NCBI RefSeq assembly: GCF_020514115.1
Contig: NZ_VTKZ01000013.1
Coordinates: 1 to 46,636 of the forward strand
Direction: 5' to 3'
Length of the DNA: 46,636 nucleotides
DNA from: Synechococcus sp. MU1642
Lineage (GTDB): Bacteria > Cyanobacteriota > Cyanobacteriia > PCC-6307 > Cyanobiaceae
In this document: piece by piece, positions 27,182 to 35,764 of the stretch
How positions within the stretch are numbered: position 1 is the stretch's first letter
Layout of the letters: every line of letters begins with the position of its first letter
The notes under the pieces: model-generated
Told to the model about the DNA's origin: nothing
The model's database searches: none
The model's input: the letters and a program-made list of their open reading frames with translations, nothing else
Translations under genes and position numbers: made by a program

Positions 27182-27580
27182 TCAGGCGTGGGCTTTGGAG
27201 GACAACTCGATCAATTCCACCTTGTAGCCATCCGGATCCTCAACAAAGGCGATGACGGTGGTGCCGTGCTTCATCGGACCAGGCTCCCGCACCACACGAC
27301 CACCCTGGTCGGCAATGCCGGCGCAGGTGCTGTGGATGTCCTCCACCCCCAGCGCAATGTGCCCATAAGCGTCCCCCAAGGTGTACCTGTCGGTGTCCCA
27401 GTTATGGGTGAGTTCCAGGACGGTGTGGTTTTTCTCCGACCCGTAGCCAACAAAGGCCAAGGTGAAGCGGCCGCTGGGGTAGTCCTTTCGACGCAGAAGC
27501 TGCATGCCCAGGACCTCGGTGTAGAAGCCCAGAGACCGCTCCAGATCCGCGACCCGGAGCATGGTGTGAAGCATCCGCAT
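27182..27580 (-). CDS. gloA: lactoylglutathione lyase (glyoxalase I)
   Basis: Isomerises the methylglyoxal-glutathione hemithioacetal to S-lactoylglutathione. The 132-residue product starts [20 protein letters not shown], and all four metal ligands are at the positions of the E. coli enzyme: His5, Glu56, His74 and Glu122. The ligand spacing and short length fit the Ni/Co-dependent bacterial class. It is the first gene of the long minus-strand block and is 8 nt from clpB2, so a detoxification enzyme and a chaperone share a transcript. Divergent from eno with a gap of 112 nt. Confidence 0.95.
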   Translation of the reverse strand: MRMLHTMLRVADLERSLGFYTEVLGMQLLRRKDYPSGRFTLAFVGYGSEKNHTVLELTHNWDTDRYTLGDAYGHIALGVEDIHSTCAGIADQGGRVVREPGPMKHGTTVIAFVEDPDGYKVELIELSSKAHA

Positions 27581-27629
27581 GGGTGAGCGTCGTACAGCGT
27601 GAACCTGTCGTCATTCTGGCCCGGTATGA

Positions 27630-28985
<1,356 letters not shown>

Positions 28986-29006
28986 TCTGAGGCCTCCAAG
29001 AAAGAT

Positions 29007-30659
29007 TCAACGGTTGGAACCTGGCAACTGCTCCAACCGTTGATCACGACGGATCTTGACCTGCATTCGGAACCAGCCCAAACCAACAGGCAAGGCAGCA
29101 GCGGCCGGAAGAATTGACCACAGCGGGCGGGCACTGGCACCAACGATGGCGGCGCACAAAGCCAGGCATCCGAGCAACACCGATTGACCAATCGATTGCT
29201 GGGCCAGGGCCATCCGACGGAACTGCCGATCCGATTCCCCCAAGCGCACCTGGAGCTGTAAGTCACCCTGCTCCAAGCGTTCCAGGCTTTCGTCTAAGCG
29301 CCTTGGGAAGGCCGCAGCCCGGCTGCTGAGGGCGCCGACTTGACGGCCGAGTTCGTTGAACAGATCGTTGCTGCCGGAGCCGCTGGAGGTCATTAGTGGA
29401 AGGAGGTAAGGCTTGGCTATCGCTACCAAGCTAAAAGCGGGATCGAGACTGCGGCCAACCCCCTCGAAGGTGGACAGGGCCCGCATCACAAAGATGAGTT
29501 CAACCGGCAGGCGAAAGGGCTGGCCGTAGACCAGGTCGTAGAGATCGCCAGAGAGTTTGTCGATCGCATTGGCCGTGAATGGTGGGGTGAGGGCTTCCTG
29601 CAGCATCAGCCGCACAAGACGACGGACAGGGCCTACATCAATGCCTCTGGAAATCACCCCGGCCGCTTGCATTTCCTCCACCAACACCGCTGAATCCCTG
29701 GCGGCAGCGGCGCGAACCATGGCTCCAAGACGTCGACGCAAGCCCTCTGACAACAGGCCCATCATCCCGAAGTCGTAGTAGATGAGAGCTCCATCACTCG
29801 CTACGGCAAGGTTGCCGGGATGGGGGTCAGCATGGAAAAAACCAAACCGAACCAACTGCTTGAGGTAACTGGCGGCGCCCACCTCAGCCACCGCGGCCGG
29901 ATCAATACCTGCTTCGAGCAATGCCTCACGGTCGTTGATCTTGATGCCAGGCAGGTAGTCAAGACACAGCACACGGCGGGTGCTCAACTCCCAAATCACA
30001 CCTGGGATCCTGATCCGTTCGTCATCCAGAAATTGTTGCCGAAAACGCGCCGCATACTGGGCCTCAACCCTGAAATCGAGCTCACGCAGGAGGACACGTC
30101 GACATTCGCGTGCCATCGCCGGCCAATCGCGACCACGCCCCCAACTGGGGTTGCGTTGCAGCACAGCCGCCACCTGCTGCATCACCTCAAGATCAAGGCG
30201 AAACAGGCGATCAAGCCCAGGCCGCTGCACCTTGAGCACCACCTGCCGGCCACTGCGCAGGCTGGCGCGATGCACCTGGGCAAGCGAGGCAGCGCCAAGG
30301 GGTTCGGGGTCGAGGTCGATCACCTCGGCACAGCGCTGACCAAGCTCTCGCTCGAGCACGGTCTGCACCTGATCAAAACTGACCGCCGGAACACTGTCCT
30401 GCAGTGCAGCCAGTTCGGCCACCCAACCCGCAGGAAGGATGTCTGGGCGAGCGGATAGCAGTTGCCCCAGCTTGATGAAGGCGGAACCCAGAGACAGCAG
30501 CTCAGCCGTCAACCAGCGGGCTCGCTGTTGCTGACGGCGCGCACGCCGCTCGGCGGTGAAACCACCGCGGTAGGTCCAGGGCTTCCCATCCCACCAAAGC
30601 AGCAGCAGGAGCATCAGGACAGCGCGCCAGATCCTGAGCGCGCGCAGCAGTCCAAGCAT
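29007..30659 (-). CDS. ABC1/UbiB-family atypical kinase (AarF-like)
   Basis: A 550-residue member of the UbiB/ADCK family, atypical kinases linked to quinone (ubiquinone, plastoquinone) metabolism. Visible motifs: FIKLGQLLSARPD (the KxGQ motif, KLGQ at 63-66), the VLKVQRPG lysine, FHADPHPGN (catalytic-loop equivalent) and YYDFGMMG (DFG equivalent). Two hydrophobic helices near the C-terminus (about 490-530) would anchor it in the membrane. In cyanobacteria several paralogues exist, so the exact substrate or pathway is uncertain. Its ATG overlaps the stop of the small upstream gene by one base (TGATG). Confidence 0.92.
   Translation of the reverse strand: MLGLLRALRIWRAVLMLLLLLWWDGKPWTYRGGFTAERRARRQQQRARWLTAELLSLGSAFIKLGQLLSARPDILPAGWVAELAALQDSVPAVSFDQVQTVLERELGQRCAEVIDLDPEPLGAASLAQVHRASLRSGRQVVLKVQRPGLDRLFRLDLEVMQQVAAVLQRNPSWGRGRDWPAMARECRRVLLRELDFRVEAQYAARFRQQFLDDERIRIPGVIWELSTRRVLCLDYLPGIKINDREALLEAGIDPAAVAEVGAASYLKQLVRFGFFHADPHPGNLAVASDGALIYYDFGMMGLLSEGLRRRLGAMVRAAAARDSAVLVEEMQAAGVISRGIDVGPVRRLVRLMLQEALTPPFTANAIDKLSGDLYDLVYGQPFRLPVELIFVMRALSTFEGVGRSLDPAFSLVAIAKPYLLPLMTSSGSGSNDLFNELGRQVGALSSRAAAFPRRLDESLERLEQGDLQLQVRLGESDRQFRRMALAQQSIGQSVLLGCLALCAAIVGASARPLWSILPAAAALPVGLGWFRMQVKIRRDQRLEQLPGSNR
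29008..29042. repeat. perfect inverted repeat between eno and the UbiB gene
   Basis: CAACGGTTGG at 29008-29017 and CCAACCGTTG at 29033-29042 are exact inverse complements around a 15-base loop. The repeat covers the last codons and stop of the UbiB-family gene and lies 22 nt after the eno stop. On the minus strand it is followed by a weakly T-rich stretch. It may act as a bidirectional terminator or a 3'-end-stabilising hairpin. Confidence 0.6.
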
Positions 30660-30970
30660 CAGGGGCGTGCCTCGATCGCTTGACTCAGATCAGCCACCGT
30701 GGCCCGGAGACGATCAATGACCGCTTGTGGATTCTCCGACGGTTCCGATGACGACGCCCCATCCGTGCTGACCGTGACCTGATCTTCCCGTTCAATCCGT
30801 TCTGCCTCGGCACGCACCTCGTTCTGAAACAGATCCCATTCCTGGCGCAACCGTTGTGGAGCATCTTGCGCCAACACCGCCAACTCCGCTGCCGCGTCCG
30901 CAAAACCGTGGCCAAGGCGAGCACTGATGCGATTCACCGTGGCGCGAATCAAGGCCTCCGACGAGCCCAT
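30659..30970 (-). CDS. small hypothetical protein upstream of the UbiB-family kinase
   Basis: I do not recognise a named family. The 103-residue product is mostly helical and charged: a basic N-terminal helix (ALIRATVNRISARLGHGFAD), a long amphipathic stretch with many Arg/Glu pairs (about 35-65), a Ser/Pro-rich linker (about 66-82) and a final helix. No signal peptide or membrane segment is seen. The stop overlaps the kinase ATG as TGATG, so the two proteins are probably translated together, and a partner or regulatory role for the kinase is a reasonable guess only. Confidence 0.7.
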   Translation of the reverse strand: MGSSEALIRATVNRISARLGHGFADAAAELAVLAQDAPQRLRQEWDLFQNEVRAEAERIEREDQVTVSTDGASSSEPSENPQAVIDRLRATVADLSQAIEARP

Positions 30971-31015
30971 GGACTGATTGCAGACAAGACCAACTGTGGC
31001 AGATCCAGCCGGGGA

Positions 31016-31588
31016 TCAGGGCTGAGGCGGGATGACGGGCTCAATGGTTTCAAAAAAAGCTTCAGCACCAGGAGGCAGCACCACAGGTTCGGGCTCAGCC
31101 ACCAACACCGGTGAATCACCATCAGGGACAACCACAGCAGGCATGACCTCGCTGGACTCCTCCGGGAGGGCCAAGGACTCGGCGTTGCTGTCATCAAGCT
31201 CGGGGTCGATGGTTTGGGGGTCCGACCAGGCTGGGGCCGTCCACACCGGAGGTTCAGGCGTCTGCACAGCGAGATCTGGTTCGATCGCCTGCTTGACTGA
31301 TGGCTTGGCCGGTCGGCTCGCGGCCTCAGCGGCCTCTAGGGCTGTGACATCCACTTGCAGCTCTGCATCGTTGTCGCTGAACCGGATCCGGATCTCCTGC
31401 AGGGAATCCCCTGGAAACGCGAGCGGTGTGAACGCCTTAGGGGCAAGGTCTTCAGCATTGGTCTGCAGCGTTAGCACCCGGTCGGAGATTCCGTAACCAA
31501 GTCCAAAACAACAACCAGCCACCAGAGGGCCCACCCAAAAACGAGACTGAGTTTCAACGGGAGCGTCAGGGGAGCTGGTTTTGTCCAC
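31016..31588 (-). CDS. single-pass membrane-anchored acidic hypothetical protein
   Basis: No named family recognised. The GTG-initiated, 190-residue protein has one hydrophobic segment at about 17-35 (FWVGPLVAGCCFGLGYGI) followed by a conserved-looking region to about 90 (AFTPLAFPGDSLQEIRIRFS), then an acidic, Pro/Glu/Val-rich tail of low complexity to the end. It is probably anchored by its N-terminus with the acidic tail outside the cytoplasm. Before the island arrived it would have been the next co-directional gene downstream of argJ. The 33-bp argJ-end copy begins 51 nt upstream of its start codon. Confidence 0.65.
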   Translation of the reverse strand: MDKTSSPDAPVETQSRFWVGPLVAGCCFGLGYGISDRVLTLQTNAEDLAPKAFTPLAFPGDSLQEIRIRFSDNDAELQVDVTALEAAEAASRPAKPSVKQAIEPDLAVQTPEPPVWTAPAWSDPQTIDPELDDSNAESLALPEESSEVMPAVVVPDGDSPVLVAEPEPVVLPPGAEAFFETIEPVIPPQP

Positions 31589-31639
31589 GGGTGGGTCTGA
31601 CGAAGAATCGGATTGTGACAGGGATCAAGAACAAAATCT

Positions 31640-31672
31640 TCAAGTGGTGTGGTCGGCATTGATACGCACGTA
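31640..31672 (-). repeat. distal argJ 3'-end copy (candidate att site)
   Basis: Read on the minus strand these 33 bases encode YVRINADHTT followed by TGA, the C-terminus of ArgJ (YVRINADYTT-stop at 35797-35765). 27 of 33 bases match the resident argJ end. Homology stops abruptly at the TAC codon. Read together with the island between the two copies, this is best explained as a direct-repeat attachment site. Confidence 0.8.
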
Positions 31673-31786
31673 ACACCATGCCTCTAGTCATACCAACGGT
31701 TTTAAGCGACTAGCAGAGCTGTTACCCCGGCGTTACCAATCTCGGCATGTTTAGAGATGCCTGAAGGGAACATCCTCGACAAATAA

Positions 31787-32002
31787 GGAATACCAACAGA
31801 CAAAAATGCTTATGCATATCGATACGCCAATAAAGACGAGCATCTAAATTGGGCAGACGAAATACCCAATATCAACAATAAAAAGTCAAAGCTATTGCTA
31901 ACACAAACTATAGATCGCAAGGAAACAGAGGAGAATTACAAAAAGGATGATGATTTGCGTCCAATTAAAGGATTTTTGCTAATGAAGCCAACATTAGACT
32001 AA
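31787..32002 (+). pseudogene. start-less open frame, possible gene remnant
   Basis: A 71-codon plus-strand frame follows a TAA at 31784 and ends at TAA 32000. It has no ATG until its last residues and no evident ribosome-binding site. The translation looks protein-like rather than random, with NAYAYRYANKDEHLNWADE early and DDDLRPIKGFLLMKPTLD at the end. I cannot assign a family. It could be the 3' end of a gene lost during island formation, or chance. Confidence 0.25.
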
Positions 32003-32039
32003 ACTAAATAAGACCATATAGAGGCTTGAGGTTTTTGGT

Positions 32040-32915
32040 TTGACTAAGTTTTCGTCTCTTCCCGATCATATCTCCCTTTTGCTAGGGCGTTTCTCATTTG
32101 TATTCGGCATTTTATTATTTCTTGCTGGGCTAGGCAAAACACTATACAACTTGCCAGATTTCGCAATCAGCGATCTAGCGATGTCGATATTTGGCTTGCT
32201 AGTTGCGACTGTCCTCAGCAGAAAGTCATTTACTGGACTAATGCAAAGACTTTCAACTCCCAAAGGCGAGAGACTATTATTTTTAATTAGTTTGATTGTA
32301 TGTCTTACTATTATTATCACAAAGTTTGTAACTGGCGGATCAGATTTTTACGAGAATTTTTTGGGAGAAAATAGCGTCGTAGAATGGCTTACGGCACTTT
32401 TCTTGTTGTTGTCAGCATATCTTGCCTTGGTTACAGGAGTTTCTAAGGGGTCTCCTTACCCCAAATGGATGCTTTTAGCTTTCGCATCGATCCTCTTCGT
32501 TGCCTTTATGGAAGAATTGGCTTGGGGGCAGATGATGTTTGGGTGGGATACACCTGAAAATTTTCGCTCACTAAACGCACAAGGCGAGACAACTCTCCAC
32601 AACATACATGGCATTCACGATCTTATTAGCCCAGCCTTATTGCTTTTCTCGTCGGCATCAGCTGGTGTTTCTCTGACAAAAAAGAGGCCTAATATTCCAT
32701 GGCTTAAGAACAATCTTTGGGACTTTTCTAAGGGTTTATTCCCTATGTTCTTCCTGGCGGCCATCATATGTGCTGTGGTTGTATTTGTGCCCGGCACGAA
32801 ATTCCTGGGAAGGGTCAATCAAGATATCGAATGGGCTGAATTTCTAATATCATTTTCAATATTTATGCATTCTCTCTCTTTAATTGCCAATCCCCCCAAA
32901 GAGACTAATAATTAA
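32040..32915 (+). CDS. multi-pass membrane protein with EELAWGQ / LHN-H motifs
   Basis: A 291-residue integral membrane protein with about seven or eight hydrophobic segments (near 17-33, 42-60, 78-95, 113-132, 142-158, 195-212, 232-252 and 268-285). Between segments five and six is a polar, conserved-looking block: EELAWGQ at 158-164, FGWDTPENF at 167-175 and NAQGETTLHNIHG at 179-191. Paired Glu plus His residues at a membrane boundary suggest a catalytic or metal-binding site, but I cannot name the family and I assign no function. The start is TTG at 32040 with GAGG eight bases upstream; the next in-frame Met is residue 48. It is AT-rich and lies on the island. Confidence 0.7.
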   Translation: MTKFSSLPDHISLLLGRFSFVFGILLFLAGLGKTLYNLPDFAISDLAMSIFGLLVATVLSRKSFTGLMQRLSTPKGERLLFLISLIVCLTIIITKFVTGGSDFYENFLGENSVVEWLTALFLLLSAYLALVTGVSKGSPYPKWMLLAFASILFVAFMEELAWGQMMFGWDTPENFRSLNAQGETTLHNIHGIHDLISPALLLFSSASAGVSLTKKRPNIPWLKNNLWDFSKGLFPMFFLAAIICAVVVFVPGTKFLGRVNQDIEWAEFLISFSIFMHSLSLIANPPKETNN

Positions 32916-32949
32916 ATCTCAGCAGTTTGTTGCGAGAAGCATTCACTAA

Positions 32950-33344
32950 GAACTTAATTTGCGCTGGAGTCACATCTCCGCGAACAAGACCCTTTCGGCT
33001 GAGAACCAGAAGGTGTGGTGGTGCCTGTTTAAGGTGCCACCTGAAAACACAAAAACCGTGCGTTGGTATGAGGTCTCCGCACCAGTGCTTCGGGACCTGG
33101 AGCGCCTACGTCAAATAACCCGGCCGGAGAAGGAAAGCGACCTCCTCTTCACCAACCAGAGCACCGGAGCACCTTTGAGTAATCGGATCTGGGGAGACGG
33201 ACTCAAGGAAATGCTGGTGGAGTCAGGTCTTGCCACCTGGTCCGACGACGACACAACAACTTCCGAACGATCAAAGTGACCAGCAAGAAGATATTGGCCT
33301 GGCACTCATTTCGCCATTCTTGGATGAGTTTTGATCTGAAATGA
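32950..33344 (+). pseudogene. tyrosine recombinase (phage-type integrase) remnant, frameshifted
   Basis: The frame begins after a stop at 32947 with ELNLRWSHI, the strand that follows the missing Arg I motif of tyrosine recombinases. KVPPENTKTVRWYEVSAPV is the beta-hairpin region with its Lys, and SDLLFTNQSTGAPLSNRIW is typical of the core. Near 33255 the frame shifts by one base: the original frame stops at 33277, but the shifted frame continues to KILAWHSFRHSW, the HxxR box, and stops at 33342. The N-terminal half, Arg I and the catalytic Tyr are absent. It is therefore inactive. It probably once drove, or hitch-hiked with, integration at argJ. Confidence 0.8.
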
Positions 33345-33366
33345 GGCAGCCCCCATCGCGCTGCCT
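33344..33366. repeat. short hairpin after the integrase remnant
   Basis: AGGCAGC at 33344-33350 and GCTGCCT at 33360-33366 are exact inverse complements with a nine-base loop. No T run follows on either strand, so termination is doubtful. Confidence 0.4.
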
Positions 33367-33666
33367 GCTACGACTGCAATACAAACACCCATTAATTAGG
33401 TCCAAAAGAACTAATTCCACTACGACGTGAAGCATGCGACTTTAAATCTTCTTATTAGAAGATTTAAAGTGATCAAAGACAGGAAAATATCAAGTGAACA
33501 GAAGATCAATATAAAGTGCCGGAAATCCATTGTATCCCAAGAAAAAAGTTCATTAGTATTGTGCACTGCAGGGGCTAAAATCAATGCCTTCAAACGAGAG
33601 TTTAATCAAGCAAAGGCAATAAGAGACTTTCCCTTAGAGACCGGGAAACTACTTTGCCAATAGCGA
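33345..33666. other. gene-poor island interior (322 bp)
   Basis: Holds the hairpin at 33344-33366 and the perfect palindrome at 33439-33470. A 78-codon plus-strand frame at 33427-33663 runs through the palindrome; its composition is simple AT-rich sequence, it lacks a ribosome-binding site, and it is probably not a gene. Confidence 0.5.
33439..33470. repeat. perfect 14-bp inverted repeat with four-base loop
   Basis: ACTTTAAATCTTCT at 33439-33452 and AGAAGATTTAAAGT at 33457-33470 are exact inverse complements around TATT. It lies between the integrase remnant and the FkbM-type gene. No T run follows. It could be a recombinase or regulator binding site, or a remnant of a mobile-element end. 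Confidence 0.7.
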
Positions 33667-34383
33667 TCAACCTTGATGTGCTGCCATAATATTTCCACCT
33701 ACTAAAGCTTTCACAACATAACCACATTGTTTTAAAATCTTATATTCATCAGACTCTTTAAAGTTATCCAAGTCAAAACCTTGGCTTACCCATTCCATAC
33801 ATAGCAATTGCGGGAAATCGAGCATGTTTAGAAACTCTCCCAATGAAGAAAGATAATTAACCTGCTCAATATCAATAGTTACAAACTCTGGCCTAAAGTG
33901 CGGATGATTGCGTTTGATCAACACAGCCATCTCGTCAATTCCGAGGCACTTTACGCGAATAATATCTTGAAAAGGAAAATCTCTTTTGAGCCATTCCTTG
34001 GCAACTTCTCTATTGACTGTATTAATAGCACCAGCTTGAAATCTGTAAAAATTTAAATAAAGATCATTGCAAGAAGCATCTTTAATGGCGAAATTGTAAA
34101 AAGTATCAGAAGGTCTACGAGACATCCACATCACTTCTGCATCAGGGTTCGCGTCTACTGCAATTCCCGTCCATCCACACAAACTCAACAGCTTTGTATT
34201 CGAGTAATGAGTTTCATGAAAACATCCAATATCTAGATACTGTGCAGTTTGCATCCTACAAAGCTGCTCCCAAAAAAAGCCCCTTACAAATTCGTCCTCC
34301 CCATTCTGACTAAATCCGATTTTTAAGAACTGTTCATGCAGAATTGATTTATCTATGTGATTATTCAACCAGTTCGGATACAC
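33667..34383 (-). CDS. FkbM-family SAM-dependent methyltransferase
   Basis: A 238-residue class I methyltransferase of the FkbM type, enzymes that O-methylate sugars or polyketides. Visible are the N-terminal FSQNGEDEFVRGFF (SQxGED at 25-30, a family hallmark), SAM-binding YLDIGCFHETHYSNT (YLDIG at 49-53) with GWTGIAVDANP downstream, and FVTIDIEQVNYLSSL (IDIE at 170-173), where family members usually have DIEG. The ATG at 34383 lies 95 nt from the internal argJ-like repeat. AT-rich codon use differs from the flanks. On islands of marine cyanobacteria such genes commonly modify surface polysaccharide; that role here is inference. Confidence 0.85.
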   Translation of the reverse strand: MYPNWLNNHIDKSILHEQFLKIGFSQNGEDEFVRGFFWEQLCRMQTAQYLDIGCFHETHYSNTKLLSLCGWTGIAVDANPDAEVMWMSRRPSDTFYNFAIKDASCNDLYLNFYRFQAGAINTVNREVAKEWLKRDFPFQDIIRVKCLGIDEMAVLIKRNHPHFRPEFVTIDIEQVNYLSSLGEFLNMLDFPQLLCMEWVSQGFDLDNFKESDEYKILKQCGYVVKALVGGNIMAAHQG

Positions 34384-34758
34384 GGCACTTTTGAGGAGAT
34401 TTCTAAATTATCGCATCAATACGACCCTGCCACTTGAGAAACATCCACCACAAAAACCAGTTTAACGGAATCTGACACCAAGTGGTGTAGTCAAATTTGA
34501 TACGCACTCACATTTTGACTAAATACATACCTACTGGTCAAGCTACTACGAATGCAGTCCTAACGAATCTGAACTAGTGAACTAGTACATAGTCATCACA
34601 AAAAGCACTAAGGCTTATCTCAGATACCAGGAATAGGCTTGCTACACTCCGGAACGTCTTCATCTATGACTGAAATCAAACCTTGCGCATACCAAAAAGT
34701 CTAGAACACACTAAAAAATCTGCATGGAAAATACGCAAACTTGCAAACCTGGGTAAAA
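34384..34758. other. gene-poor segment with internal argJ-like repeat (375 bp)
   Basis: AT-rich sequence between the two methyltransferase genes. Its one clear feature is the third argJ-end copy at 34478-34510. I see no gene, terminator or tRNA. Confidence 0.5.
34478..34510 (-). repeat. internal, decayed argJ 3'-end copy
   Basis: 25 of 33 bases match the distal copy at 31640-31672, in the same orientation, including AAGTGGTGTAGTC and TTGATACGCAC on the plus strand. Read on the minus strand it gives VRIKFDYTT and then TGG, so the stop codon is lost and the coding content is degraded. This fits an old attachment site trapped between two insertions. Confidence 0.65.
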
Positions 34759-35388
34759 TTAACTCGGAGCGGATAGATAGGGACCAAAAACTTCTAAGAA
34801 CTCTTTGACCTTAGACACACCCTTTATAGGTTGATAATCAAAGAAAGCAGTCCTATTAACGATCTTGGAAGGTTTCAAAATTTTCTCAATGACATGGTAA
34901 TAGTCCCTATCAATATAATCATCAAAAATTATAGTGCAAGGCTTTGACGCATTTAAGATAACAGCAAGAAATGATGCGACTCTAAATCGTCCATCTATTA
35001 AGACTACATCGGGACTTATTCCATGTAGCTCCATAATTCTCCATGCCATAGCTGGTACTTGAATCATTCGCTTCCCCCTATTCTCATCATAAAGTTGCTT
35101 CTCGAAGCATGGATGTCCCCATTGAGTGGTCTCACCAACATCTTGAAAGACAGGAAAAAATCGATCATTTAAATTGTTTAAAGCAATTTCCATAGACAAT
35201 TTTGACAACCATCTAGCGTCTGTCTCGCATGAATAAATGATATTTTTGTGATTTGCTGTTAACGCCAAAAAGGTACTGCCACCAGAACCATACTCAAGAA
35301 CAACAACTTCTTCCGAAAAAATATCTGTCAGGATTTCTACGACTTCATCCGGAAAAGCAAGCTCAAACATATGCAGCTCAATAATCAT
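34759..35388 (-). CDS. SAM-dependent methyltransferase-like protein
   Basis: A 209-residue class I methyltransferase fold is suggested by VLEYGSGGST (motif I region, EYGSGGST at 32-39), the acidic end of the next strand (IIYSCETDARW), then DVVLIDGRFRVASFLAV and TIIFDDYIDRDYYHVIE. The IDGRFR/FDDY arrangement recalls uncharacterised methyltransferase-like proteins found in cyanobacterial surface-polysaccharide clusters. The ATG at 35388 gives MIIELHMFELAFPDEV; the internal Met7 is an alternative. Substrate unknown. AT-rich like the rest of the island, with a 375-nt gap on each side. Confidence 0.7.
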   Translation of the reverse strand: MIIELHMFELAFPDEVVEILTDIFSEEVVVLEYGSGGSTFLALTANHKNIIYSCETDARWLSKLSMEIALNNLNDRFFPVFQDVGETTQWGHPCFEKQLYDENRGKRMIQVPAMAWRIMELHGISPDVVLIDGRFRVASFLAVILNASKPCTIIFDDYIDRDYYHVIEKILKPSKIVNRTAFFDYQPIKGVSKVKEFLEVFGPYLSAPS

Positions 35389-35764
35389 ACCAACTTTAGC
35401 AGGAAAAGCATGTAAAGCGTCTTCGATGCCCTATCAGAGGTCTCTAGTCTCGCAAAAATAGCTGCATAAGTCCAAAGAACAGGCATCCCTAAAGTCACCA
35501 TAATCATGCAAGTAATTGTTGAATTTCAGAATAAGTATTGCCATTGGAAGCGATGCCCGCTCGCCTTACGATTCGCATGGCATCCTTAAAAAACCAAAAC
35601 TCAACTACGAGAACAAATAAATACGGAAAAGAATGAAAATCTCAACGGACGAAAGCAAGAATGTTTTGTCTTAAGCCAAGAAGAAGCGTCAGAGCACCGT
35701 TAGCAAACTGTTGACAGCAACTACAGCAATCCGCAAAAGCCAGTAATGCCAATGGGATGTTGGA
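35389..35764. other. gene-poor segment between the methyltransferase-like gene and argJ (376 bp)
   Basis: AT-rich sequence downstream of argJ. Only very short frames are present and none has a ribosome-binding site. No terminator for argJ is evident here. The right edge is the argJ end repeat at 35765-35797. Confidence 0.5.

Larger units (their letters stand above)
31589..32039. other. gene-poor left edge of the island (451 bp)
   Basis: Contains the distal argJ-end copy at 31640-31672, a CTAGTC/GACTAG inverted repeat near 31683-31710, a GTTACC direct repeat near 31720-31735, and a start-less open frame at 31787-32002. Base composition falls from GC-rich to AT-rich across this stretch. Confidence 0.6.

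Noticed and set aside
31683-31735. CTAGTC/GACTAG inverted and GTTACC direct repeats as transposon ends
   Set aside because: Arms of six bases with no target duplication or transposase nearby; noted only as part of the gene-poor edge.
33427-33663. A 78-codon plus-strand frame in the island
   Set aside because: Runs through the perfect palindrome, lacks a ribosome-binding site, and its composition is that of simple AT-rich sequence.
35389-35764. Short minus-strand frames of 24-36 codons downstream of argJ
   Set aside because: No ribosome-binding sites and no recognisable content; expected by chance in AT-rich sequence.
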